NCBI GenBank assembly: GCA_035635555.1
Contig: DASQAT010000013.1
Location: 1-64,000 of the forward strand
Length of the DNA: 64,000 nucleotides
Direction: 5' to 3'
DNA from: Candidatus Dormiibacterota bacterium
GTDB taxonomy: Bacteria; Acidobacteriota; Polarisedimenticolia; Gp22-AA2
Shown here: positions 7,931 through 18,809 of the stretch, piece after piece
Numbering within the stretch: the first letter of the stretch is position 1
Layout of the letters: every line of letters begins with the position of its first letter
Notes under the pieces: generated by a model
What the model saw: only the letters and a program-made list of their open reading frames with translations
The model's database searches: none
What the model was told of the DNA's origin: nothing
Position numbers and translations under genes: made by a program

Positions 7931-10895
7931 AGCCGGTCCCGATGATCATGCCGGTGACGAGCATGATGCCGATGCTGTTGCGTGCGCCGGCGCCGGGACC
8001 GGTGGCAAACACCAGGGTCAGATGGCCGACCACGGTGGCGGCGGTCGTCATCAGGACGGGGCGCAGACGCGTGCTGGCCGCCTCGATGATGGCGTTGAGG
8101 GGAGCCTTTCCGTGCTCCTGCAGCTTGTTCGCGAACTCGACGATCAGGATGCCGTTCTTCGAGACGAGGCCGACCAGGGTGATGAGACCGACCTGGCTGT
8201 AGATGTTGAGCGTCGTCAGGCCGAGGAACGAGAAGAGCAGGGCGCCGGAGAGGGCGAGCGGCACGGAGCCGGCCAGGATGATGAACGGATCCCGGAAGCT
8301 CTCGAACTGGGCCGCGAGGACCAGGTAGATCAGGATGGCCGAAAGGACGAAGACGCCGAGGAACTTCTTCCCCTCGGTGCGGAGCTGGCGCGACTCGCCT
8401 GCGTAGTCGACGCTGTATCCCGCCGGCAGGAGGGCCTTCGCCTCATTCTCGAGGAAGCCCAGCGCCTGGTCGAGCGACACGCCGGGCGGTATGGCGCCCT
8501 GGATGCGCACGGCGTTGAGCTGCTGGAAGCGCTTGAGCTCGCGGGGCTGCGTGCTCGTCCGGAGCGTCGCGAAGGTCGACAGCGGGACCGGCCGGCCCTC
8601 GGGGCCCGTGACGTAGATGTCCTTGAGCTGATCGGTCGTGAGCCGTTCCGAGCGCTTGACCTGAGGGATGACCTTGTAGCTGCGCCCCTGGATGCTGAAG
8701 CGATTGACATAGTTGCCGCCGAGGAGGGTCGACAGATCCGCCCCGGCCTGGCTCATGTCGACTCCGAGCGAACGCACCTTGTCGCGGTCGAAGACGACCT
8801 CGGTCTGCGGCTGATCGAACTTGACATCCGTGTCCGCATACATGAAGAGGCCGCTGGCGTACGCCTTTCTGACCAGCTGGCCGGCCAGATCGGCGATCTG
8901 CGCCGGCTCGCCCGTGGAGCCGACGATGAACTCGACCGGAAAGCCCTCGCTGCCGGGCAGCGGCGGAGGTGACAGGGGAATCATGCGCACACCCGGAAGC
9001 TTCGAGAGAGCGCCGGCCGCCTCCATCTTGAGCTGCTCGGCGGTCTTTTTCCTCTGGCTCCAGGGCTTCAGGACCATGCCGCCGAATCCACCGCCGGGCG
9101 ATGTGATCTGAAAGGTGATGTCGCTCTCCGGGAACGACCCGAACACCTCGCCCACCTTGGTCGCGAAAAGCATCGTCTGCTCGAGCGTGGCGTTGGGGGC
9201 GGACTGGATGATGGCGAAGACGAATCCCTGGTCCTCGGTGGGGGCCAGCTCGTGCTGGGAGAACATGTAGAACGGCACCATCAGCAGCACGACGATCGCC
9301 CACAGAACCAGCACGACCGGCCGGAACGCCAGGGTCCGCGACAGGTGGCGCGTGTACATGCTTCGCAAGGCCTCGAAACGCCGGTTGATCAGGCCGGCGA
9401 AGCCGCGCTCGGTGTCGCCCGAGCGCAGGAGCCTCGAGCCCATCATGGGAGAGAGGGTCAGCGCCACGATGCCGGAGACGATGACGGCGCCCGCCAGCGT
9501 GAAGGCGAACTCGCGGAACAGCGTCCCGGTCAGTCCGCCCTGGATGGCCACCGGCGTATAGACCGTGGCCAGGGTGATGGTCATGGCGATGATGGGACCC
9601 ACGAGCTCGCGGGCGGCGGCCAGGGCGGCCTCTATGGGCCGCTGTCCCATGCTCAGGTGGCGTTCGACGTTCTCGACCATGACGATCGCGTCGTCGACGA
9701 CCAGGCCGACCGACAGCACGATGGCCAGAAGCGTGAGCAGGTTGATCGAGAAGCCGGCCACGAGCATGAGAAAGACGGCGCCGACGAGGGAGATCGGGAT
9801 GGCGACCACCGGGATCATCACGGCGCGCACCGAGCCGAGGAAGAGATAGATCACCACGATGACGATGAGCAGGGTCTCGCCCAGGGTCTTCAGCACCTCG
9901 TCGATGGCGTTCTCGATGTAGACCGTGGAATCGTAGGCGACGCCGGCCTTGATCCCGGCGGGGAGCTGCGCCTGGATCTCGGGCAGAGCCCCGCGCACCC
10001 GCTTGACCACCTCCAGCGAATTGACGGTCGGGAGAACCCAGATCCCCATGAACGTGGCCGTCTGGCCGCTGAACCGCACGTCCGTGTCGTAGTTCTCGGC
10101 CCCGAGAACCACGTCGGCGATCTCGCCGAGCCTCACGATGACTCCGTTCTCCTCCTTGACCACGATCTGGCGGAACTCCTCGGCCGATTTCAGGTCGGTG
10201 TTGGCGATCAGGTTGACCGACACCATGGAGCCCTTGGTCCGGCCGAGGGCGGAGAGATAATTGCCGCGCGCCAGGGCGGTCCTTACGTCGGTCGCGGAGA
10301 TGCGCAGCGCGGCCATCTTCTCCGGCTTGAGCCAGACCCGCATGGCGAACGTGCGGTCTCCCAGGATGTCGGCGCGCTGCACCCCGCTGACGGCGCTGAG
10401 CTTCGGCTGGACGACCCGGGTCAGGTAGTCGGTGATCTGGTTCTGATCGAGGATGGCGGACGAGAAGCCGATGTACATCGCGGCGAACTGGGCGTCCGCC
10501 GTCTGCAGATCGATGATCGGCGCCTCCGCCTCGGGGGGCAGCGTGTTGCGGACCTGGGCGACCTTCGCCTGGATCTGCGTCAGAGCGGCGTTCGTGTCGT
10601 AGTTCAGCTTCAAGTGTACGGTGATCGTGCTGACGCCCTGGGCGCTGGTCGATTCGATGTAGTCGATGCCGTCGGCGCTGGCGATGACCCGCTCGAGAGG
10701 GGTCGTGATGAAGCCGCGCACGAGATCGGCGCTGGCGCCGACGTAGGCGGTCGTCACGTTGATCACCGCGACGTCGCTGCGGGGGTACTGCCGCACAGCC
10801 AGCGTGCGGATCGACTGCAGGCCGGCGATCAGGATGACCAGATTGACGACGATTGCCAGGACCGGCCGACGGATGAAGAGATCGGTGAGCTTCAT
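7812..10895 (-). CDS. RND efflux pump inner-membrane transporter (HAE1/AcrB-MexB type)
   Basis: 1027 residues, normal for the hydrophobe/amphiphile RND family. It begins with MKLTDLFIRRPVLAIVVNL, the usual first transmembrane entry, and has two repeats of one plus five transmembrane helices separated by large periplasmic loops. The proton-relay residues are visible: the Asp pair in LVVDDAIVMVENVER of TM4 and the Lys in GLVSKNGILIVEFAN of TM10. It would export drugs or amphiphiles using proton motive force, as a trimer with the adaptor encoded just upstream. The start codon overlaps the adaptor stop by one base (TGATG), implying translational coupling. No TolC-like channel gene is in the window. 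Confidence 0.95.
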   Translation of the reverse strand: MKLTDLFIRRPVLAIVVNLVILIAGLQSIRTLAVRQYPRSDVAVINVTTAYVGASADLVRGFITTPLERVIASADGIDYIESTSAQGVSTITVHLKLNYDTNAALTQIQAKVAQVRNTLPPEAEAPIIDLQTADAQFAAMYIGFSSAILDQNQITDYLTRVVQPKLSAVSGVQRADILGDRTFAMRVWLKPEKMAALRISATDVRTALARGNYLSALGRTKGSMVSVNLIANTDLKSAEEFRQIVVKEENGVIVRLGEIADVVLGAENYDTDVRFSGQTATFMGIWVLPTVNSLEVVKRVRGALPEIQAQLPAGIKAGVAYDSTVYIENAIDEVLKTLGETLLIVIVVIYLFLGSVRAVMIPVVAIPISLVGAVFLMLVAGFSINLLTLLAIVLSVGLVVDDAIVMVENVERHLSMGQRPIEAALAAARELVGPIIAMTITLATVYTPVAIQGGLTGTLFREFAFTLAGAVIVSGIVALTLSPMMGSRLLRSGDTERGFAGLINRRFEALRSMYTRHLSRTLAFRPVVLVLWAIVVLLMVPFYMFSQHELAPTEDQGFVFAIIQSAPNATLEQTMLFATKVGEVFGSFPESDITFQITSPGGGFGGMVLKPWSQRKKTAEQLKMEAAGALSKLPGVRMIPLSPPPLPGSEGFPVEFIVGSTGEPAQIADLAGQLVRKAYASGLFMYADTDVKFDQPQTEVVFDRDKVRSLGVDMSQAGADLSTLLGGNYVNRFSIQGRSYKVIPQVKRSERLTTDQLKDIYVTGPEGRPVPLSTFATLRTSTQPRELKRFQQLNAVRIQGAIPPGVSLDQALGFLENEAKALLPAGYSVDYAGESRQLRTEGKKFLGVFVLSAILIYLVLAAQFESFRDPFIILAGSVPLALSGALLFSFLGLTTLNIYSQVGLITLVGLVSKNGILIVEFANKLQEHGKAPLNAIIEAASTRLRPVLMTTAATVVGHLTLVFATGPGAGARNSIGIMLVTGMIIGTGFTLFVVPSIYMFVAHRQALASAPLRGESEPAADLETAAV

Positions 10896-12022
10896 CAGTT
10901 GTCCTCGGGCTTCGGCGCCGGGTTGTTCGAGGGCTGCGTGGCGTTGTTCACCGCCACCGCCGCCCCGTTGCGCAGCTTGAAGACGCCCGACGTGACGACC
11001 TCCGCCCCGGCCGAGATCCCCGACAGGACCGCGACCTGGTCGCCGCGCGCGCTGCCGATCTTGATGAACTGCTGGCGCACGCCGCGGTAGGACTGACCGT
11101 TCGGACCCTTCACGTCCTCGACGACGAAGACCGAGTCGCCGAACGGCGCGTAGCTGATGGCCGAGGCCGGCAGCGCGATGACCGGCTCCCTGGCGTCGAG
11201 GAGCGCCCGCGCCGTGACGAACATGCCCGGCCGGATCCGTCCCTGGCGGTTCTCGAAGGTGGCCTGCACCCGGACGTTGCGGGTGGATTCGTCGACGACC
11301 GAGTCGATCGCCGTAATCCTCCCCGTCAGCTCGATCGGAGGAGGGCCTTCGGCCGTCACGCTCACGGAACCGCCCACCCGCACCCGCACCAACTCCTGCT
11401 GCGGGACGTCGAAGTTCACGTAGATCGGATCGTGCGACTGGAGCTGGACGATCGGATCGCCGCTCTTCAGGTATTGCCCGAGGTTCACCTGGCGGATCCC
11501 GAGGATTCCCGAGAACGGCGCGTGGATGGTCTTGCGCTCGATGGTGGCGCCGACCTCACCCACGACCCCCTCCGCCTGCTTCTGCTCGGCCACCGCGGTG
11601 TCGTACTCGGTCTGGGAGTTGATCCCCTCCTCCCTGAGGCCGCGGATCCGGTCGAGGTTCATGCGCGCCAGCTCGAGCTTCGCCGTGGCGGCGGCGAGCT
11701 GCGCCTGCTCCTGGCGCGTGTCGAGCTGCACGAGCAGCTGGCCGGACTCGACCCGGTCCCCCGATCCGAACGCGATCTTCTGGACGACGCCGGGGAGATC
11801 GGCGCTGACCATGACACCGTTCACCGCCGCCACCGTCCCGATGGCCCCGAGCGACCCCTGCCACTCCTCCTTCTGGGCGATGACCGTGGTGACCGCCTCC
11901 GGGGGCGGCTGATACGACCCGAATTGCGCCTTGGCGGTCTGGTCCCGTCTGTACTTCACGAATCCCATGGTCGCGATGAAGGCCGCCACGACCAGGAGCA
12001 TGATGAGCATTCTCTTCGCCAT
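10895..12022 (-). CDS. RND efflux periplasmic adaptor (AcrA/MexA-type membrane fusion protein)
   Basis: I place the start at the ATG at 12022-12020, which has a GGAGG about nine bases upstream and gives a membrane anchor MLIMLLVVAAFIATMGF; the frame continues to an ATG at 12175 but that extension is not signal-like. The 375-residue protein shows the biotinyl-lipoyl-like half motifs (GVVQKIAFGSGDRVESGQLL and SGILGIRQVNLGQYLKSGD), an alpha-helical hairpin between them (QAQLAAATAKLELARMNLDR), and beta-barrel and membrane-proximal domains. It links the RND trimer to an outer-membrane channel. It is first in a two-gene operon with the RND transporter. Confidence 0.93.
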   Translation of the reverse strand: MAKRMLIMLLVVAAFIATMGFVKYRRDQTAKAQFGSYQPPPEAVTTVIAQKEEWQGSLGAIGTVAAVNGVMVSADLPGVVQKIAFGSGDRVESGQLLVQLDTRQEQAQLAAATAKLELARMNLDRIRGLREEGINSQTEYDTAVAEQKQAEGVVGEVGATIERKTIHAPFSGILGIRQVNLGQYLKSGDPIVQLQSHDPIYVNFDVPQQELVRVRVGGSVSVTAEGPPPIELTGRITAIDSVVDESTRNVRVQATFENRQGRIRPGMFVTARALLDAREPVIALPASAISYAPFGDSVFVVEDVKGPNGQSYRGVRQQFIKIGSARGDQVAVLSGISAGAEVVTSGVFKLRNGAAVAVNNATQPSNNPAPKPEDN

Positions 12023-12171
12023 CAGAACAGGCCTCCATCCTCTTCCAGCCGGCGCCCCCTCCGGAGCGTCCCGGCCGAACACTCGACCCGGCAAGGTGGT
12101 TGCGCCGGATATTGTACAACCTGATGCCGCCGGGTACGCCGCCGAAACACCTTCCCCGTACCCTTCAACAG

Positions 12172-13416
12172 TCATGGACGCACCCCCGTTCCGGGCGGGA
12201 CGGCCGGCTCGAGGGAGGACGCGGCCGCATCGAGGGAGGCCGCACCGTCGTTCGGAAGGTCATCGCTGAAGAACATCGCCGAACCGACGGCGGCGACGAC
12301 CCGCGACCCGCCGGCCTCGACCAGGCCGGACGGCACGCCGAGGTAGACCCGCTTCAGGGAACGATCCACGGAGAGGTGGACCTCCGCCTGGTTGGTCAGG
12401 CGCATCGCCGTCACCTCGTCTCCCGAGGCGATGCCGACCGTCCCCTCGTACCGGCCGCCCGCGCGGAAGACCCAGGCGGTCACCAGACGATCGAGGTGAA
12501 ACGCCGTGTTCTTCCCCCACCAGGCCGGTCCGTCGGCGGGGTCGCCGTCCGAATCGATCGCGAGGTTGACCCCGATCCAGCCGGGGGGCGGGGGATCCTG
12601 CAGGTCGATCCGGAACCAGGCCAGAGACCGGGCAGGGTCGGGGGCCACGAACAGGGCGCGCGCGTCGGGGAGCCCCTGGCGCCCGTCCCCCTGGCCGTCG
12701 AGGGCAAGCCGTCGCCAGGGCAGCCTCCGCAGCGGTGCCGCGTCATCCGGGATCAAGGAGCGGGAGGTCGCAGGCTCCCCCGCCGCGGGCGTCGGCATCC
12801 CCCCGGACCCGTCACCACCGGCCCACGCCACGTCGTCGATCTCGATGGCGAACGGACCGGAGGCTCCGGGGACGGTCTGCACGCCGAACCAGCGGGCCTC
12901 GCGCGGATCCCAGCGTTCGCTCTCGAGCCCCTTTCCCTGGGGCTGCAGGCTGGAAAAGGGGATCTCCACCGTGCTCCAGTCGCTTCCCGCCTTCACCCTG
13001 GCCATGAAGTTCACCGACTTCGCGAACGGACCGCCCCGGACGCCGACCTGCACATCTCCGGCGCCGCGCAGACGCAGCCTCAGACCCGAGAACCGGCTCA
13101 CGTCGGCCGCGCGCCCCCCCTCGGCGACCGCCGTCCAGGCCCCGCCGAAGGAGTCGGCCCCATCGCCGAGGGTACCGCTCAGACGGAGCGCCCCGCGTGA
13201 TCCATCCGAACCGCCCCGTATCGCTTCCAGGTGCAGGATCGTCTTTCCGCCCAGGAGATCGTCCCCTATGGGAACCCAGGCCGAGCCGGTGGCGGCGATA
13301 AGGTCGCGGTCCTCGAAGTCGTCGATGGACGCCGCCGCGGCCGGGCCACGGACAGCAGCGGCGGTGCCGACCAGCGCCAGCAGGACGATGAACGTGCAGG
13401 CTGCCGTTCGAGACAT
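12172..13416 (-). CDS. Exported protein with CIA30/carbohydrate-binding-like domain
   Basis: 414 residues, with an excellent GGGAGGTGA ribosome-binding site before the ATG. A signal peptide covers about residues 1-30 (TFIVLLALVGTAAAV core). Residues 30-200 resemble the CIA30 (complex I intermediate-associated protein 30) or family-11 carbohydrate-binding beta-sandwich: it starts IDDFED, includes FSGLRLRLRGAGDVQVGVR, and ends FAIEIDDVAWAG, a typical closing strand. The remaining half is a second beta-rich domain (LGVNLAIDSDGDP-like segment with acidic loop) of unknown type. The bacterial members bind or act on unknown ligands in the envelope. It lies 149 bp upstream of the RND operon on the same strand, but a shared transcript is not certain. 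Confidence 0.65.
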   Translation of the reverse strand: MSRTAACTFIVLLALVGTAAAVRGPAAAASIDDFEDRDLIAATGSAWVPIGDDLLGGKTILHLEAIRGGSDGSRGALRLSGTLGDGADSFGGAWTAVAEGGRAADVSRFSGLRLRLRGAGDVQVGVRGGPFAKSVNFMARVKAGSDWSTVEIPFSSLQPQGKGLESERWDPREARWFGVQTVPGASGPFAIEIDDVAWAGGDGSGGMPTPAAGEPATSRSLIPDDAAPLRRLPWRRLALDGQGDGRQGLPDARALFVAPDPARSLAWFRIDLQDPPPPGWIGVNLAIDSDGDPADGPAWWGKNTAFHLDRLVTAWVFRAGGRYEGTVGIASGDEVTAMRLTNQAEVHLSVDRSLKRVYLGVPSGLVEAGGSRVVAAVGSAMFFSDDLPNDGAASLDAAASSLEPAVPPGTGVRP

Positions 13417-13604
13417 CAGTCACCTCCCAGGATGCGCGCGGCTTGCCTCTCGACGGCGGGAGACCGCCCCGCGCGATCGGAAAGTACGGCAGATTCCGCC
13501 CGGTCGTGCCGCCGCTTCGGCGGAGGGGCGCAGGAGCGCGTTGAACGGCCGGTCCGGCCGGCGGGCGGCGCCCCTGCCGGGACGGACCGAGGCATAATGC
13601 GTTC

Positions 13605-14732
13605 GTGCGCGAAGCCACCGAGGACCTGCGTCTCGAGGAGCCTGCTTCCCCCCGTCCGGGCGGTGGGCTCGCGGCGCTGGGAGTATGGGCCTTCGGCTGC
13701 TTTTCCTACTGGGCGGTCGAAGTCACCGCGGTCCTGATCTCCTCGAAGAACACCTTCTGGGTGGCGGCGAGGTGGGCCCTGTTCGGCGTCCTGCCCGACT
13801 GCCTGCTGGCTCCGTTCGCGCTGTGGTTCACGCGACGCGTCCCCTGGGGGCGCGTCCCGCCGTGGCGATTTCTCCTGCGCCACGCCGCGGGGGGCGGCCT
13901 GTTCGTGGCCCTGTCCTCCACCGGGTCGGTGCTCGAGTTCGTCCTCGAGCAGCGCCTGACGACCGGCGTCTGGGGCCCGCCCCCGGGGCTCCAGACTTTC
14001 GCCTGGAAGGGGCTCGGCTCGCTGTTCGTGTACGCCACCCTGTGCGGCATCGGCAACGCCGTCGAGCTGCAGCGCCGTGCGGCACGGGCCGAGGTGCTGC
14101 GCGCCGAGGCGCAGCTCGCGGCCCTGCGGGCCCGGCTCAACCCGCATTTCATCCTCAATCTTCTCCACACCCTGATGGGACTGGTGGCGCGCGAACCGGC
14201 GACGGCGGAGGCCGCCCTGGAGCGGCTGGGAGACGTGCTGCGTTACGCGCTGCGCGTGCAGTCCCAGGGGCTGGACGAAGTCCGCCTGCGCGAAGAGTGG
14301 GAGTTCGTTGACCGCTACCTGTCCCTGGAGCGTCTGCGGCTCGGCGATCGCCTGCGGTCGCGCCTCGAGGCGGACGAGGGGCTCCTCGATGCCATCGTGC
14401 CGGCGTTCTCGCTGCAGCCGCTCGTCGAGAATGCCGTGCGCCACGCGATCGCACCGCGGGCCGAGGGGGGCACAATCGTGGTCTCCGCCCGGCGCGCCGG
14501 GTCTTCGCTCGTGCTCGCGGTCGAGGACGACGGCCCGCCGCCGCAAGGGCCTGTGGTCGCGCGCAGCGAGGGGACGCCGAAGGGAGCAGGGATCGGACTG
14601 CATCTCATCCGCGAGCGCTTGGCGGCGCTCTACGGCGGCGCCGCCATCCTGGAGACCGGTCGCTCGGCGCCGGGCGGGTTCCGCGCCAGCGTGACTCTTC
14701 CCTACACAGGCCCGTCGGGGTCGCCCGCATGA
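13605..14732 (+). CDS. Membrane sensor histidine kinase, LytS/YehU family
   Basis: 375 residues. The GTG at 13605 is the first plausible start. It has no ribosome-binding site, and a CATAAT hexamer lies seven bases upstream, so the message may be leaderless. About four hydrophobic segments occupy residues 25-145. The kinase part is the His_kinase (PF06580) type: the phospho-accepting His lies in LNPHFILNLLHTL, the N-box is LVENAVRHAI, and the G-box is GAGIGLHLIRERL, followed by a C-terminal ATPase fold. It would autophosphorylate in response to an envelope signal and pass phosphate to the LytTR regulator, whose start codon overlaps its stop by four bases (ATGA). Confidence 0.92.
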   Translation: MREATEDLRLEEPASPRPGGGLAALGVWAFGCFSYWAVEVTAVLISSKNTFWVAARWALFGVLPDCLLAPFALWFTRRVPWGRVPPWRFLLRHAAGGGLFVALSSTGSVLEFVLEQRLTTGVWGPPPGLQTFAWKGLGSLFVYATLCGIGNAVELQRRAARAEVLRAEAQLAALRARLNPHFILNLLHTLMGLVAREPATAEAALERLGDVLRYALRVQSQGLDEVRLREEWEFVDRYLSLERLRLGDRLRSRLEADEGLLDAIVPAFSLQPLVENAVRHAIAPRAEGGTIVVSARRAGSSLVLAVEDDGPPPQGPVVARSEGTPKGAGIGLHLIRERLAALYGGAAILETGRSAPGGFRASVTLPYTGPSGSPA

Positions 14733-15472
14733 GCACCGACACGGTGTCGGCGGTCCTGGTCGAGGACGAGCCGGAGGCGCGCCGCAGCCTGCGCGAGTAC
14801 CTGCGCTGGATCGACTGGATCGAGATCGCGGGGGAGGCGGCCGACGGCCGCACGGCGGTCGAGATGATCGATCGCATGAAGCCCGACCTGGTGTTTCTCG
14901 ACGTGCAGCTGCCGGAGATGACGGGGCTGCGTGTCCTCGAGTCGGTGCGGCACGCGCCGGAGGTGGTGTTCACCACCGCCTACGACCAGTATGCCGTTGC
15001 GGCGTTCGAGATCGGCGCGCTCGATTATCTGGTGAAGCCGTTCGGGCGCGAGCGCATCCTCAAGACGGCGGAGCGTCTGCGCCAGCGCATGGCCGCGGCC
15101 GGCGTCCCGGCCTCCGAGCGGGCGAGGGCCGCCTTCGCCTCGGGGCCGCTGGCGCGTCTCTTCGCCCGCCGCGGCGACCGGATCGTGCCGATCCTGGCCC
15201 GCGACATCCGGCGCATCGAGGCGCAGGGGGACTACGCCGAGGTCCACACCCCGGCCGGGGCGTTCCTGCTGCACCTCAGCCTGAAGGAGATGGCGTCGCG
15301 TCTCGACCCGCAGCGCTTCCTGCAGGTGCATCGCTCGCACATCGTCAACCTGGACGCCATCGATCATCTGCGTCCGTACGACGACCGGCGCCTGCTCATC
15401 GTGCTGCGCGATGGAAGCGAGATCGTGGCCAGCCGCACCGCCTCCGAGCGGCTGCGCCACGGGGTCCGCTGA
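14729..15472 (+). CDS. LytTR-family response regulator
   Basis: 247 residues. The N-terminal receiver domain has the acidic pocket (LVEDEPEARR), phospho-acceptor Asp58 in LVFLDVQLPEMTG, the conserved Thr in VVFTTAYDQYA and Lys in LDYLVKPFG. The C-terminal LytTR DNA-binding domain (about residues 150-245) shows the usual IRRIEAQGDYAEVHT, FLQVHRSHIVNLDAI and IVLRDGSEIVASR segments. It binds direct repeats upstream of targets when phosphorylated by the adjacent kinase. Its start overlaps the kinase stop. The exported BNR-type gene 84 bases downstream is a possible target, but I see no clear repeat operator. Confidence 0.95.
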   Translation: MSTDTVSAVLVEDEPEARRSLREYLRWIDWIEIAGEAADGRTAVEMIDRMKPDLVFLDVQLPEMTGLRVLESVRHAPEVVFTTAYDQYAVAAFEIGALDYLVKPFGRERILKTAERLRQRMAAAGVPASERARAAFASGPLARLFARRGDRIVPILARDIRRIEAQGDYAEVHTPAGAFLLHLSLKEMASRLDPQRFLQVHRSHIVNLDAIDHLRPYDDRRLLIVLRDGSEIVASRTASERLRHGVR

Positions 15473-15556
15473 AACCCGTCCTTTCGGGCCGGACGCAAGA
15501 TTTTGGTTGGCGGCCGCCCCATTCCCGCGTACTCATAGAGAAACGAGGGAACAATC

Positions 15557-17047
15557 ATGACCAGCGCAGTGCGGTATTCGAGTGTGGTCTGTCTCGCGCT
15601 CACGCTCCTCGCGGCCGCGCCGTCCGGAACCGATGTCCGGGTCAACATCGTCCTCAAGGGCGGCCAGGTGGAGACCCCCATCGCCGCCAATCCTCTCGAT
15701 CCCCTGAACCTGGTCGCCGCCTGGATCGATTTCGGACCGATGTCGGGCGGAGGCAATGTGGCGTACGGCTTCACCCGGGACGGGGGGATGACCTGGCAGA
15801 ATGGCCGCCTGAATTTCGGCAAGATCAACAGCAGCACCGATCCCTCCGTGGCGGCCGACGGGAACGGGACCTTTTACATCCTGGCGCTTTCGTCCGCGGG
15901 GAGCCAGGCCAAGTCGAGCCTCAGACTGCTCCGTTCGACCGATGGGGGTGCGACCTTCACCGGCCCGTTCGTGGCGGCGACGGAGCCGTTCATCGACAAG
16001 CCTTTCATGGGGGTCGATCCGGTCACCGGCGCGATCTACGTCGTGTATTACGCGTCCGGGACCAAGTTCGTCAAGAGCACCGACGGCGGCCAGACCTTCA
16101 CCCTCCCGGTTCTCGCTCATTCCCCCACGACCTTCGGCGACGGCCCCCTGCCCCTCTCCGGTCCGGGCGGCGAAATCTACGTCGTCAGCACGAACGATCA
16201 GAACACCATCAACTTCAACCGGTCACTGGACGGCGGGGTCACCTGGCTCGCCCAGGACGTCGCGGCCGCCCATTACCCCGCCGATCCGTCCCTGTCCTAT
16301 CAGGACTCGGCGTTCCGCGGAATGATCTTCCCCGCGGCCGCCGTCGATCTCACGAACGGCGCGCGCCGTGGACGGATCTACCTCGCCTGGCCCGACACCC
16401 GCTTCGGAGACGCCGACATCATGCTGGCGTTCTCCGACGACAGGGGCGATACGTGGAGCGCGCCCGTGCGCGTGAACGATGACGCCATCGGCAATCATGC
16501 CGATCAGTACGGCGAATGGCTGGCGGTGGACGCGGGCGGGGGCGTGCAGGTGACCTTCCTCGACCACCGCGGCGATCCGACCGGAGCGCTCTACGCCCTG
16601 TATCTGGCCACCTCGACCGACGGCGGGACATCCTTCGGACCGAATATCCAGGTCTCGGACGGCCTGTTCGGCTCGGGCAAGGGAAACCCGTTCGGCGGCG
16701 ACTACACCGGGGCCGCGATCGCCGGCGGTCGCATCTTCCCGCTCTGGCCGGACGCCCGCCTGGGCGACTTCGATGTCTTCACCCGGGGTGTGAGCCTCAC
16801 GGACTATGACGAGGACGGTGTTTTGAACGACGGCGACATGGACGGGCAGTACGCCGACCATCGCTGCACGGGGGGCGCGAGCACGGGCTGCGACGACAAC
16901 TGTCCCGGGACGACGAACCCGGCCCAGGCGGACGGAGATGGCGACTTTGTGGGCGACGCCTGCGACAATTGTCCGGGCGTGGCGAACACCGGCCAGAGCG
17001 ACATGGATCGCGACGGCATCGGCGACGCCTGCGATCCCGCTCCTTAG
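15557..17047 (+). CDS. Exported BNR/sialidase-type propeller protein with C-terminal calcium-binding (thrombospondin type 3) repeats
   Basis: 496 residues, starting behind GAGGGA. A signal peptide lies at residues 1-23. Several Asp-box-like turns recur: [44 protein letters not shown] and [11 protein letters not shown], each S-x-D-x-G-x-T-[FW], giving about five or six blades of a beta-propeller as in sialidases. No sialidase Arg triad could be identified, so enzymatic activity is not claimed. The last 70 residues ([50 protein letters not shown]) are thrombospondin type 3 repeats that bind calcium and stiffen surface stalks. It is likely secreted or surface-exposed. It is followed by a strong hairpin. 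Confidence 0.85.
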   Translation: MTSAVRYSSVVCLALTLLAAAPSGTDVRVNIVLKGGQVETPIAANPLDPLNLVAAWIDFGPMSGGGNVAYGFTRDGGMTWQNGRLNFGKINSSTDPSVAADGNGTFYILALSSAGSQAKSSLRLLRSTDGGATFTGPFVAATEPFIDKPFMGVDPVTGAIYVVYYASGTKFVKSTDGGQTFTLPVLAHSPTTFGDGPLPLSGPGGEIYVVSTNDQNTINFNRSLDGGVTWLAQDVAAAHYPADPSLSYQDSAFRGMIFPAAAVDLTNGARRGRIYLAWPDTRFGDADIMLAFSDDRGDTWSAPVRVNDDAIGNHADQYGEWLAVDAGGGVQVTFLDHRGDPTGALYALYLATSTDGGTSFGPNIQVSDGLFGSGKGNPFGGDYTGAAIAGGRIFPLWPDARLGDFDVFTRGVSLTDYDEDGVLNDGDMDGQYADHRCTGGASTGCDDNCPGTTNPAQADGDGDFVGDACDNCPGVANTGQSDMDRDGIGDACDPAP

Positions 17048-17055
17048 AAACAAGA

Positions 17056-17080
17056 AGGGCGGGACATTTCGTCCCGCCCT
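17056..17080. terminator. Bidirectional rho-independent terminator between the BNR-type gene and rpoD
   Basis: A perfect 10-bp stem AGGGCGGGAC / GTCCCGCCCT with a five-base loop (17066-17070) lies between two convergent stops. On the minus strand the hairpin is followed by TTCTTGTTTC, a better U-tract than on the plus strand (CCTATTCC), so it probably mainly ends the rpsU-dnaG-rpoD transcript. Confidence 0.85.
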
Positions 17081-17106
17081 CCTATTCCGGCGTTCGTTCC
17101 CGGGCG

Positions 17107-18795
<1,689 letters not shown>

Positions 18796-18809
18796 GGGAG
18801 TTCTCCTCT

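Noticed and set aside
9252-11090. 612-codon His/Asp/Arg-rich frame antisense to the RND pump
   Set aside because: Extreme composition with no hydrophobic core; shadow of the RND gene.
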